From contig DGTD01000033.1 of assembly GCA_002396385.1 (NCBI GenBank), positions 1 to 21,514 on the forward strand: 21,514 nt of DNA, written 5' to 3'. The first letter of the stretch is position 1. Each line of letters opens with the position of its first letter. Positions 15,417-21,514 of the stretch are shown piece after piece. Made by a program: the position numbers and the translations under genes. The stretch comes from Bacteroidales bacterium UBA4345. GTDB lineage: Bacteria; Bacteroidota; Bacteroidia; Bacteroidales; Paludibacteraceae. The notes beneath the pieces were generated by a model. It saw only the letters and a list, made by a program, of their open reading frames with translations, did no database searches and was not told where the DNA came from.

Positions 15417-15922
15417 AACGCACATTTTTATACTTTGTCGTTTTACTCTTTGTAGGATTGTCGTCGTGTATGGTTTCGTACAAGTTCAACGGCACTTCTA
15501 TCGATTATACGAAAATTAAAACCATCTCTGTTGCCGATTTCCCTAACCAGGCGTCATTGGTTTACCCTTCTTTGGCTCCGAACTTCAATGAAAAACTGAA
15601 GGACGAGTATTCTAGTAAGACCCGTCTGAAGTTGGTGCCCCGTGAGGGCGATTTGCAAGTGTCGGGTGAAATTGTGAATTACGAACTTATACAGATTGGT
15701 GTTAATGCGGCGGGTACTTCTACAAAAACAAAACTACAGATTACCCTTAATGTGCGGTTCGTAAACAAACAGAACCCTTCCGAAAACTTTGAGCAACGTT
15801 TTTCTTCGTATCAGGAATTCTCGAACGAACAGACCATTAACCAGGTTCAGGACGAACTGAATGAACAGATTATTGAAGATCTGGTAAACCAGATTTTTAA
15901 CCGGACGGTTGCTAACTGGTAA
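15413..15922 (+). CDS. lptE: LptE-family LPS-assembly lipoprotein
   Basis: LptE forms the plug of the LptD outer-membrane translocon that places lipopolysaccharide on the cell surface. This 169-residue protein has a lipoprotein signal with lipobox LSSC, lipidated at C19, then YKFNGTSIDYTKIKTISVADFPN, which is the Bacteroidota LptE opening: a strand, then a helix and strand. The mid-region LQVSGEIVNYEL and the C-terminal paired helices (INQVQDELNEQIIEDLVNQIF) also fit. Its start overlaps the stop of the sigma-54 activator gene (ATGA). A TPR-like gene follows after 12 bp. The call is from fold-level sequence patterns and context, as the family is poorly conserved. Confidence 0.88.
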   Translation: MKRTFLYFVVLLFVGLSSCMVSYKFNGTSIDYTKIKTISVADFPNQASLVYPSLAPNFNEKLKDEYSSKTRLKLVPREGDLQVSGEIVNYELIQIGVNAAGTSTKTKLQITLNVRFVNKQNPSENFEQRFSSYQEFSNEQTINQVQDELNEQIIEDLVNQIFNRTVANW

Positions 15923-15934
15923 ATAGATTGCAGT

Positions 15935-16678
15935 ATGACCATTTTGGAACTTAACAGGCTGGTGGCTGATCCCAATTTGGTGAACAAGTCTCATCTGGCC
16001 GACCTGCAGAAACTTATTGGTGAATATCCGTTTGTCTCTACTTTCCGATTACTTTACCAAAAGGGCTTGCATAACGAGCATGATGTGATTTGTGATGCTG
16101 AGTTGCGTCGCTCTGCCTTGTTTGCCCACGACCGTTGCCAGTTGATGCTGTTGCTTGCCGATAAAGAGGGCAAAACGGCCGATAATACTCCGACCCGTGA
16201 TGAGGTGCCTGCTATGGCTACCTCGCCCCAAGAAAACAAACTTGGTCAGAAAGTGGCCAAGTTGTCCTCTCTTTCTCTGTCAACACCTCAGAATCCGTCT
16301 GACGATGCTGCTGCGGAGGGGGGCGAACTACGTTTTGGTGCGGAAATCGACGCGTTCCTCTCTCATTTCGAAGCCGCGCAAGCAAGAAAGAAAACGGAAC
16401 AGAGTGCTGCTGTCGATGCTCCGTTGAAAGTACAACTCGCTGTTGCTGATAATGACAGAAGTGAAGATGACGAAGTGCCAGATGAACTGCCAAACGGAGG
16501 TGGGACAATGAAATCTAACGAGTTTTTTACTGAAACGTTGGCTAAAATTTATATAAAGCAGGAAAAATTTGATAAGGCGATTAATATTTTCGAGCAACTC
16601 TGTTTGAAATATCCAGAAAAAAGTGCTTACTTTGCGGAACAAATCCGATTTTTGAGAAAATTGATAAAGTATTTATAA
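15935..16678 (+). CDS. Conserved hypothetical with one C-terminal TPR-like unit
   Basis: This 247-residue cytoplasmic protein has no signal peptide or membrane helix. The N-terminal 70 residues are helical (LADLQKLIGEYPFVSTFRLLYQKGLH and AELRRSALFAHDRCQLMLLL). A long acidic, Ser/Ala/Asp-rich middle (about 75-190) looks disordered. The end, TLAKIYIKQEKFDKAINIFEQLCLKYPEKSAYFAEQ at about 201-236, has the spacing of a tetratricopeptide unit. The stop TAA shares one base with the secG ATG (TAATG). The constant place between lptE and secG suggests an envelope or secretion role, but I cannot name one. The protein is real with high confidence; its function is unknown. Confidence 0.8.
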   Translation: MTILELNRLVADPNLVNKSHLADLQKLIGEYPFVSTFRLLYQKGLHNEHDVICDAELRRSALFAHDRCQLMLLLADKEGKTADNTPTRDEVPAMATSPQENKLGQKVAKLSSLSLSTPQNPSDDAAAEGGELRFGAEIDAFLSHFEAAQARKKTEQSAAVDAPLKVQLAVADNDRSEDDEVPDELPNGGGTMKSNEFFTETLAKIYIKQEKFDKAINIFEQLCLKYPEKSAYFAEQIRFLRKLIKYL

Positions 16679-17034
16679 TGTATTACGTTTTAACTGGTTT
16701 GATCGTATTCGCTTCCATCCTTATGGTTGCTATTGTGCTTGTACAAAAGTCTAAAGGTGGAGGTCTTGCAGAAAATTTTGCAAAGGGTAATGATTTTGCG
16801 GGTGTTAAACAGACTACCGACATTGTGGAGAAAATCACATGGTTCCTGATGGCTTTTATTGTTATCCTAAGTATCCTGACTTCTATTATAGGGACTTCTG
16901 AGGAGAACGAAAAAGTACAGAAATCAGAAATCCAGTCTAATTCAACAGCGCTTCCTGTTAATCCTGGAGTTGAAGGTGCAAATGCTCAACCTGCTGCCCC
17001 TGCTCCTGCTCCGGTAGAACAACCAGCCCAGTAA
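16678..17034 (+). CDS. secG: Preprotein translocase subunit SecG
   Basis: SecG is the small inner-membrane partner of SecYE and aids protein export. The 118-residue product has two hydrophobic segments, about 3-21 and 53-72, joined by the conserved loop QKSKGGGLAENFAKGNDFAG, where the GGGLAENF stretch is the family signature. After the second helix comes an Ala/Pro-rich tail (NAQPAAPAPAPVEQPAQ), common in Bacteroidota SecG. The start overlaps the upstream stop by one base, and a strong terminator lies 30 bp after its own stop, making it the last gene of the pdxA-led group. Confidence 0.94.
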   Translation: MYYVLTGLIVFASILMVAIVLVQKSKGGGLAENFAKGNDFAGVKQTTDIVEKITWFLMAFIVILSILTSIIGTSEENEKVQKSEIQSNSTALPVNPGVEGANAQPAAPAPAPVEQPAQ

Positions 17035-17064
17035 TTGTATATCTGAGTTAAAACATATAAAAAT

Positions 17065-17095
17065 GTGTCGTGGGATTACCTCGGCACTTTTTTTT
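17065..17095 (+). terminator. Intrinsic terminator after secG
   Basis: GTGTCGTGG and CCTCGGCAC pair as a 9-bp stem with one G-U and one T-T mismatch around the loop GATTA, followed by eight T. It starts 30 bp after the secG stop and closes the pdxA-to-secG transcript. Confidence 0.87.
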
Positions 17096-17117
17096 GCATA
17101 CATCTTGCAATGTATGC
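17096..17117. promoter_or_regulatory. Perfect 8-bp inverted repeat right after the secG terminator
   Basis: GCATACAT, loop CTTGCA, ATGTATGC. It begins on the base after the terminator's T-run and is followed by TTCTTTG, a poor T-tract. It may be a back-up terminator, or an operator or leader hairpin for the glycosyltransferase gene 87 bp downstream. Confidence 0.5.
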
Positions 17118-17204
17118 TTCTTTGTCTTGATTTTGGCTGATAATTGCAGGGCTGCGTCTCTTGCCAATTGTCTGGGATATTGTATATTGATTAGTTCATT
17201 TCAT

Positions 17205-18284
17205 ATGATTTGGATCCTCTTTTTTGTGTCTTTTGTCCTGTCTTGGGCTATAGCCCGTTATGTCAGGCGCCGTGCCATTTCTTCCTATCAGAAGACGCAC
17301 AACGTCTCTCAAAACCAGCCTGTCCGTATCTTACCCGAAGGCGCGGGGCTTTCCATCGTTGCCACATGGTTCTTTTCTTGCGCGTGTCTCACGGTCTTCA
17401 CCGATTTTATGCCGTTTGAATTGTTTATGGCAATGGTGCCTGGTTTGTTCCTTGTTGCTGCTATCGTGTTGGACGAGTATAAACATTTCCCTTCCTATTT
17501 CCGAATGGTTGTACAAATGGCTTCTGTAGCATGCGCCATGTATATTTTGGGCGGGGTAAATGCTCTTACTGTTGGCGGTTTTATATGGAATACCAACATC
17601 TCTGTCATTGTCATGAACGTTTTGTCGTTCTTGTTGTTGACCTGGTTTATCGATGTTTTCCGATTTTATGATGGTATCGACGGAAAGGAGGGAAATCTGG
17701 CTGCTGTATCTATTGCTATCTGTGTCGCTGCCATTGTATTCGCTCCTGTCTCGAACCCTATCTTTTTCCTGATTCCGTGCATCGCAGGTTTCCTTACTAG
17801 AAACTGGTATCCTGCCCGATACCTGATGGGTGATGCGTGCGCTTCTTTTTTGGGTTATGTTTTTGCAGTTATGGGCGTCTATTTTCAGAGTGACCATTTG
17901 GTGGCTGGTTCTGTGATTTCCAATTCCAATCCAGATGTGAATGGTATACCGTTCTTTGCGTATATGATTATATGTTTCGTCCCTTTCTTCGATGTCACTT
18001 ACACTTTGCTCCGTCGCATTATCGCAGGCGATAATTTCAGAGTGCCCACTAAAAACCATCTGTACCAGCGCATGCTTTATTCCGGATGCTCGCACAGAAA
18101 GGTGATATTTACACAATTGCTGCTTTCCGCTTTGATGCTCGTCTTGGCACTCATATACCGTTTCTTCTCCGATGTTGCTGAAGTGGCTGTCTTCCTTGGT
18201 GCTGACGCTCTGATTATTATGGGCGTTTATGCGTTTTGGGTCGAAGGCAGGTATCCTTATGTCCCTGAAAAAAACAAAGCCTGA
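17205..18284 (+). CDS. MraY/WecA-family polyprenyl-phosphate glycosyl-1-phosphate transferase
   Basis: These multi-pass inner-membrane enzymes move a sugar-1-phosphate from a UDP-sugar to undecaprenyl phosphate, starting O-antigen, capsule or exopolysaccharide synthesis. There are about ten hydrophobic helices. Family sites present are LDEYKHFPSYFRMVVQ at 89-104 (the DDxxx..Q element with DE here), FYDGIDGKEG at 154-163 (the NxxDGxDG loop), MGDACASFLGY at 208-218, and KNHLYQRM at 283-290 (in place of the HIHHR-type motif). The frame is open from 17070, but the first 45 codons overlap the secG terminator and hairpin, so I chose the ATG at 17205, giving 359 residues. The patatin gene follows after 6 bp. 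The sugar used is not readable from sequence. Confidence 0.87.
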   Translation: MIWILFFVSFVLSWAIARYVRRRAISSYQKTHNVSQNQPVRILPEGAGLSIVATWFFSCACLTVFTDFMPFELFMAMVPGLFLVAAIVLDEYKHFPSYFRMVVQMASVACAMYILGGVNALTVGGFIWNTNISVIVMNVLSFLLLTWFIDVFRFYDGIDGKEGNLAAVSIAICVAAIVFAPVSNPIFFLIPCIAGFLTRNWYPARYLMGDACASFLGYVFAVMGVYFQSDHLVAGSVISNSNPDVNGIPFFAYMIICFVPFFDVTYTLLRRIIAGDNFRVPTKNHLYQRMLYSGCSHRKVIFTQLLLSALMLVLALIYRFFSDVAEVAVFLGADALIIMGVYAFWVEGRYPYVPEKNKA

Positions 18285-18290
18285 TTTTTT

Positions 18291-19088
18291 ATGGCAAAAT
18301 ATAAGTTTGGTCTCGCTTTAAGTGGTGGAGGTATTCGGGGTGTCGCACACATTGGTGTGCTGAAGGCTTTAGATGAAATTGGCCTGAAGCCAGATATTGT
18401 TTCTGGTGTTAGTGCTGGAGCTATTGTCGGCGCAATGTTTGCCGATGGCCGCTCCATTGACGAGATGGTGGGCTTTTTCGAAAAGTCTTCTTTTACAAAA
18501 GGGGTTGAGCTTAATATGCCTAAACATGGTGGTTTTGCCAGTGTAAGGGGCTACAAGCGTTATCTCGACAATATGTTGCAAGCCGAAAATTTCGAGGACT
18601 TGAATATCCCTCTTGTTGTTAATGCTACCGATTTGCTGGCAGGTACTATCGCTTATTTCTCTTCTGGAAACCTTGTCGATGCTGTTGTCGCCTCCGCGAG
18701 TGTTCCCGTTTTGTTTAATCCGGCCAAAATTGGTTCCCGCTATTACGTCGATGGCGGATTCCTTTGCAACTTGCCTGCCGAGGTCCTGCGGTCACAGTGC
18801 GATTTTGTTATGGGTGTTCACGTCAACCCCATTAAGCCAATGCCTAGTACCACTCAAATGGGTTTGGTCACTGTGGCAGAAAGGGTTTTCCATCTGGCTG
18901 TGAACGGAAACACCTATAAGGAGAAGTCTTTTTGTGACTTGGTCATCGATATGAAACCCGACAAAAATGTGGGCATGTTCGAGTCGTCAAAGTCCGACTA
19001 TATGATGAATAGGGGTTATGAAACGGCTATGGAGGGCTTTAAAAACTTCGATTTTTCTAAGTTCGGCCTTTCCTGCAAACTTTTTTAA
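18291..19088 (+). CDS. Patatin-like phospholipase family protein
   Basis: This 265-residue hydrolase has the full patatin active site: the oxyanion loop GGGIRG at 12-17, the nucleophile elbow GVSAG at 39-43 with S41, and the catalytic aspartate D154 in VDGGF. The ASASVP block at 134-139 is also typical. No signal peptide or anchor is seen, so it is probably cytoplasmic or loosely membrane-associated. Members act as lipid acyl hydrolases or esterases; the substrate here is not known. It starts 6 bp after the glycosyltransferase gene and is likely on the same mRNA, which hints at a role in lipid carrier or envelope lipid turnover, but that is inference. Confidence 0.92.
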   Translation: MAKYKFGLALSGGGIRGVAHIGVLKALDEIGLKPDIVSGVSAGAIVGAMFADGRSIDEMVGFFEKSSFTKGVELNMPKHGGFASVRGYKRYLDNMLQAENFEDLNIPLVVNATDLLAGTIAYFSSGNLVDAVVASASVPVLFNPAKIGSRYYVDGGFLCNLPAEVLRSQCDFVMGVHVNPIKPMPSTTQMGLVTVAERVFHLAVNGNTYKEKSFCDLVIDMKPDKNVGMFESSKSDYMMNRGYETAMEGFKNFDFSKFGLSCKLF

Positions 19089-19099
19089 TTGCATTTTTT
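19074..19099 (+). terminator. Weak candidate terminator at the end of the patatin gene
   Basis: TGCAA and TTGCA can pair around a 10-base loop, followed by six T. The stem is only 5 bp and begins inside the last codons, so it is a weak candidate. Confidence 0.3.
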
Positions 19100-19130
19100 C
19101 GTTTTAGCATTCCACTTACATATTTTTTTA

Positions 19131-19138
19131 TATATTTG
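19131..19138 (+). promoter_or_regulatory. Candidate -7 promoter box for the DUF349 gene
   Basis: TATATTTG matches TAnnTTTG and ends 57 bp before the DUF349 start, in a 107-bp AT-rich gap. No TTTG is seen at the -33 distance. Confidence 0.4.
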
Positions 19139-19195
19139 TATTATATAAGTAACCGCTATTTTTATAGAGTACTACTAACAAGACTATAGTATTAT

Positions 19196-21031
19196 ATGGA
19201 TACACTCGAAAATGTTGATCCTAAACAGCAGGCTGCTGTTTCTGAAGATTGGGTCAATACTTCTTCTATAAACGCTGATGAACTGCCTGAGCAGGTGGCT
19301 GTCGTCGATGAAAGTAAAGTTAATTCTTATATAAATCTTTCCGAAGAGCAACTGGTTGCTAAACTTAAAGATTTGGTGGCTAATCCTACTGATTCTTATC
19401 TCGCTATCAAATCCGATGTCGAAGCTATCAAACAGTCGTTTTACCGACTCCTGAATCACAGAAAGGATGCCGAAAGGGAGGCTTTCGTCGCTAATGGTGG
19501 TGAGGAGGCCGATTTTTCCGCCTCTGCCGATGCTAACGAACAGGCTTTGAAGGATATCCTGGCTACGTATAAAGATAAACGCCAGGCTGAGATACAGAGG
19601 GAAGAGGCTCTGAAAGAAGCGAATCTTTCTCGTAAGAAAGACATTATTCTCCGCCTCAAAGAACTTATTGAGGCTCCGGAAGATTGTGGAAAAAAAGTTC
19701 CGGCTTTCCAAAAATTACAGGATGAATGGAAGACGGTTGGACAAGTGCCTGCGACTGAGGTCTCTAAAACTCGGGAAAACTACCAGAGCCTTGTTGAAAC
19801 CTTCTACGATAACCTGAAGATGGATAACGAACTCCGTGAATACGACTTCAGAAAGAATCTCGAAATTAAGGTGAAACTTTGCGAGGCTGCTGAAAAACTG
19901 GCAAGTGAGACGGATGTTGTTGCCGCCTTTAGAAAATTACAGTCGTTACACGAGGAGTGGAGCAACCAGGGACCTGTGGCTAAAGATATGCGTGAACAGA
20001 TTTGGACCCGTTTCAAAGCTGCTTCTACCGTTATCAATAAGATGCATAACGAGTATTTCGACAAACTGCGTGCTGCTGCCAATGAGAATTTGGAGAAGAA
20101 GACGGCTATATGCGAGAAAATTGAGGCTATCAAGTTCAATGAACTCAACTCTTTCAAAGAGTGGCAGGAGCAGAGCAACGTTATTGTTGAATTACAGAAA
20201 GAGTGGAGGACTATTGGCTTCGCTCCTAAGAAGTTCAACAACTCTATCTTTACCCGTTTCCGCGCCGCCTGCGACGCTTTCTTTAATGCCAAGTCTGAAT
20301 TCTTTAAGTCTACGAAGGCTGTCTTCTCTGAAAATCTCGCAAAAAAAATTGCTCTTTGTGAACAGGCTGAAGCTCTAAAGGACAGCACCGATTGGAAGGC
20401 TACTGGCGAAAAACTTGTTGAATTGCAGAAGGAGTGGAAAACTATTGGATCTGTTGCAAAAAAACAGTCCGATGCCGTTTGGAAACGCTTTATTTCTGCT
20501 TGCGATGCATTCTTTGAGGCGAAAAATAAGAACTTTAAAGAGAAACGGACTTCCGAACAGGCTAATTTGGAGCAGAAAAAGAATATTATAGAACAAATTC
20601 AGACGCTCGATGTGGTTTCTGACCCGTCTGCTGCTGCCGAACAGTTGCGTGCTTTGTCTGATCAGTTCAACTCGACCGGACATGTGCCTGTTAAAGATAA
20701 AGATGCCATTTATAAGGCGTTCCATCTGGCTGTTGAAGAGAAGTCCGATGCCCTTAATATCAAGTTGCGTGGTGGTAATTCTTCTTCTCACCGCTCTAAC
20801 AAGGGGGCTGGACGTGGCTCTGACAACCAGCCTAAAAACGAGGCACAACGCTTGTTGAAAATGAAGGCTGCCTTAGAGTCTGAGGTTAATACCTATTTGA
20901 ATAATATGGGCTTCCTGGCTCGTTCGAAGGGCGCCTCTTCTTTAATTTCTTCTATTGAGAAGAAAGTTGAGGAAAAGAAGGCGGAAATAGAAAAAATTTC
21001 GGCAAAACTTAAAGAACTAGACAATAATTAA
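19196..21031 (+). CDS. DUF349 multi-repeat helical protein
   Basis: This 611-residue protein has an acidic N-terminus of about 50 residues and then a long charged helical body. Five copies of the DUF349 unit can be seen by their core motif: EWKTVGQVP (W178), EWSNQGPV (W255), EWRTIGFAP (W337), EWKTIGSV (W414) and QFNSTGHVP (F491 in place of Trp). The spacing is 77, 82, 77 and 77 residues. A Ser/Gly/Arg linker (about 525-545) and a coiled-coil-like C-terminus (ALESEVNTYL, then EKKVEEKKAEIEKISAKLKEL) follow. No signal peptide or enzyme motif is present, so it is probably a cytoplasmic scaffold or RNA/protein-binding factor; the family's role is unknown. A 49-bp gap separates it from the RGG-type gene. 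Confidence 0.9.
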   Translation: MDTLENVDPKQQAAVSEDWVNTSSINADELPEQVAVVDESKVNSYINLSEEQLVAKLKDLVANPTDSYLAIKSDVEAIKQSFYRLLNHRKDAEREAFVANGGEEADFSASADANEQALKDILATYKDKRQAEIQREEALKEANLSRKKDIILRLKELIEAPEDCGKKVPAFQKLQDEWKTVGQVPATEVSKTRENYQSLVETFYDNLKMDNELREYDFRKNLEIKVKLCEAAEKLASETDVVAAFRKLQSLHEEWSNQGPVAKDMREQIWTRFKAASTVINKMHNEYFDKLRAAANENLEKKTAICEKIEAIKFNELNSFKEWQEQSNVIVELQKEWRTIGFAPKKFNNSIFTRFRAACDAFFNAKSEFFKSTKAVFSENLAKKIALCEQAEALKDSTDWKATGEKLVELQKEWKTIGSVAKKQSDAVWKRFISACDAFFEAKNKNFKEKRTSEQANLEQKKNIIEQIQTLDVVSDPSAAAEQLRALSDQFNSTGHVPVKDKDAIYKAFHLAVEEKSDALNIKLRGGNSSSHRSNKGAGRGSDNQPKNEAQRLLKMKAALESEVNTYLNNMGFLARSKGASSLISSIEKKVEEKKAEIEKISAKLKELDNN

Positions 21032-21080
21032 TCGATTATTCAGTTTTTATTATATATTTAACAATTAATTTTTTAGTGAA

Positions 21081-21514
21081 ATGAGACCTGTAGATGAAGA
21101 ATGGCAGGATTCCGTGAGGAACAATGGTGCCAGCCGTGAGGGTGGCGACGAACAGAATGAGAGAAAGAGTTTTAACCCTAATTTCTCAAGTGATAACCAT
21201 TTAAAGGGTGAACGTCGACCAAGACGCCGTATTGGTGATACCAGCCATGCTGGTTTTGACCCTGCCGGACAGGGACGACCTTACCGACAGAATAATGGTG
21301 ATTATAACAACGACCGTGGCGGTTATAACGACCGTGGTGGCTACAACAACAACCGTGGCTACAACAATAACCGTGGCGGTGGTTACAACAACCGTGGCGG
21401 CTACAACAATAACCGTGGCGGTGGCTATAATAACAATCGTGGTGGGTACAATAACTACGACGATAACCGTTCTTACGACGATAACCGTGGCGGCTACAAC
21501 AACAACCGTGGTGG
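21081..21514 (+). CDS. Arg/Gly/Asn/Tyr-rich N-terminus, probable pseudouridine synthase (partial)
   Basis: An open frame starts at the ATG 21081 (MRPVDEEWQDSVRNNGASRE) and runs 144 codons to the window edge with no stop. The first 73 residues are charged and polar with a basic RRPRRR block. From residue 74 on it is a low-complexity run of GGYNNNR-like units. Such disordered Gly/Arg-rich N-terminal extensions occur, as I recall, on RluB-type 23S rRNA pseudouridine synthases of Bacteroidales, but the catalytic domain would lie past the edge and cannot be checked. An RNA-binding protein of another kind is the main alternative. The gene lies 49 bp after the DUF349 gene. Confidence 0.6.
   Translation, partial: MRPVDEEWQDSVRNNGASREGGDEQNERKSFNPNFSSDNHLKGERRPRRRIGDTSHAGFDPAGQGRPYRQNNGDYNNDRGGYNDRGGYNNNRGYNNNRGGGYNNRGGYNNNRGGGYNNNRGGYNNYDDNRSYDDNRGGYNNNRG
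21300..21514 (+). repeat. In-frame tandem repeat coding for GGYNNNR-type units
   Basis: Near-identical units built from GGC-TAC-AAC-AAC-AAC-CGT codons follow one another to the window edge, about nine or ten in all. They vary at third codon positions and in the number of Asn codons, with one different stretch (NNYDDNRSYDDNR) inside. Unit lengths are multiples of three, so changes in copy number would keep the frame. Confidence 0.85.

Noticed and set aside
17081..17097. Possible sigma-54 promoter (GGCAC, T-run, GC) upstream of the glycosyltransferase
   Set aside because: The spacing between the GG and GC elements is one base too long (13, not 12), and the bases are fully explained by the terminator stem and its T-run.
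17070..17204. 45-codon N-terminal extension of the glycosyltransferase
   Set aside because: It overlaps the secG terminator and the second hairpin, and the family's first membrane helix begins at the ATG at 17205.
21052..21059. TATATTTA as a -7 box for the last gene
   Set aside because: It lacks the final G of TAnnTTTG in a very AT-rich 49-bp gap; read-through from the DUF349 gene is as likely.

Overview
The window is a stretch of ordinary chromosome from a member of the Bacteroidota, most likely order Bacteroidales. Supporting signs are a DUF4837 lipoprotein, a Bacteroidota-style LptE, an Nfn-type oxidoreductase pair, a multi-repeat DUF349 protein, candidate -7 promoter boxes of the form TAnnTTTG, and few recognisable Shine-Dalgarno sequences. 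I see no rRNA, tRNA, CRISPR array, insertion sequence, phage or conjugation genes.

The layout is two opposed transcription blocks that diverge from a 335-bp gap at 8224-8558. Everything to the left is on the minus strand. In transcription order it reads: SAM methyltransferase, divergent Ogt-type DNA repair methyltransferase and a secreted YD-repeat protein (tightly spaced); pyridoxal/pyridoxamine kinase, a short HhH membrane protein and an AGCS sodium:amino-acid symporter; the NfnA-like and NfnB-like electron-transfer subunits; and phosphoglycerate kinase, which runs off the left edge.

Everything to the right is on the plus strand: a PpiD-like periplasmic chaperone closed by a strong terminator; rlmN and a DUF4837 lipoprotein; pdxA, an orphan sigma-54 activator, lptE, a TPR-like protein and secG, packed closely with two translational overlaps and closed by another strong terminator; a WecA/MraY-family glycosyltransferase and a patatin-like phospholipase; and finally a five-repeat DUF349 protein followed by the start of an Arg/Gly/Asn/Tyr-rich protein, probably the N-terminal extension of a pseudouridine synthase, cut by the right edge.

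Functional themes are envelope biogenesis (PpiD, LptE, SecG, the polyprenyl-phosphate glycosyltransferase, the patatin), vitamin B6 (PdxA for synthesis, the kinase for salvage, on opposite sides of the divergence), and redox balance (Nfn-like pair). I did not find a convincing new multi-gene system. The points most worth a second look are the RGG/YNN repeat tract at the right edge, the divergent Ogt, the PpiD whose parvulin domain lacks its histidines, the Nfn pair that automated annotation would call glutamate synthase, and a tandem hairpin arrangement after secG.
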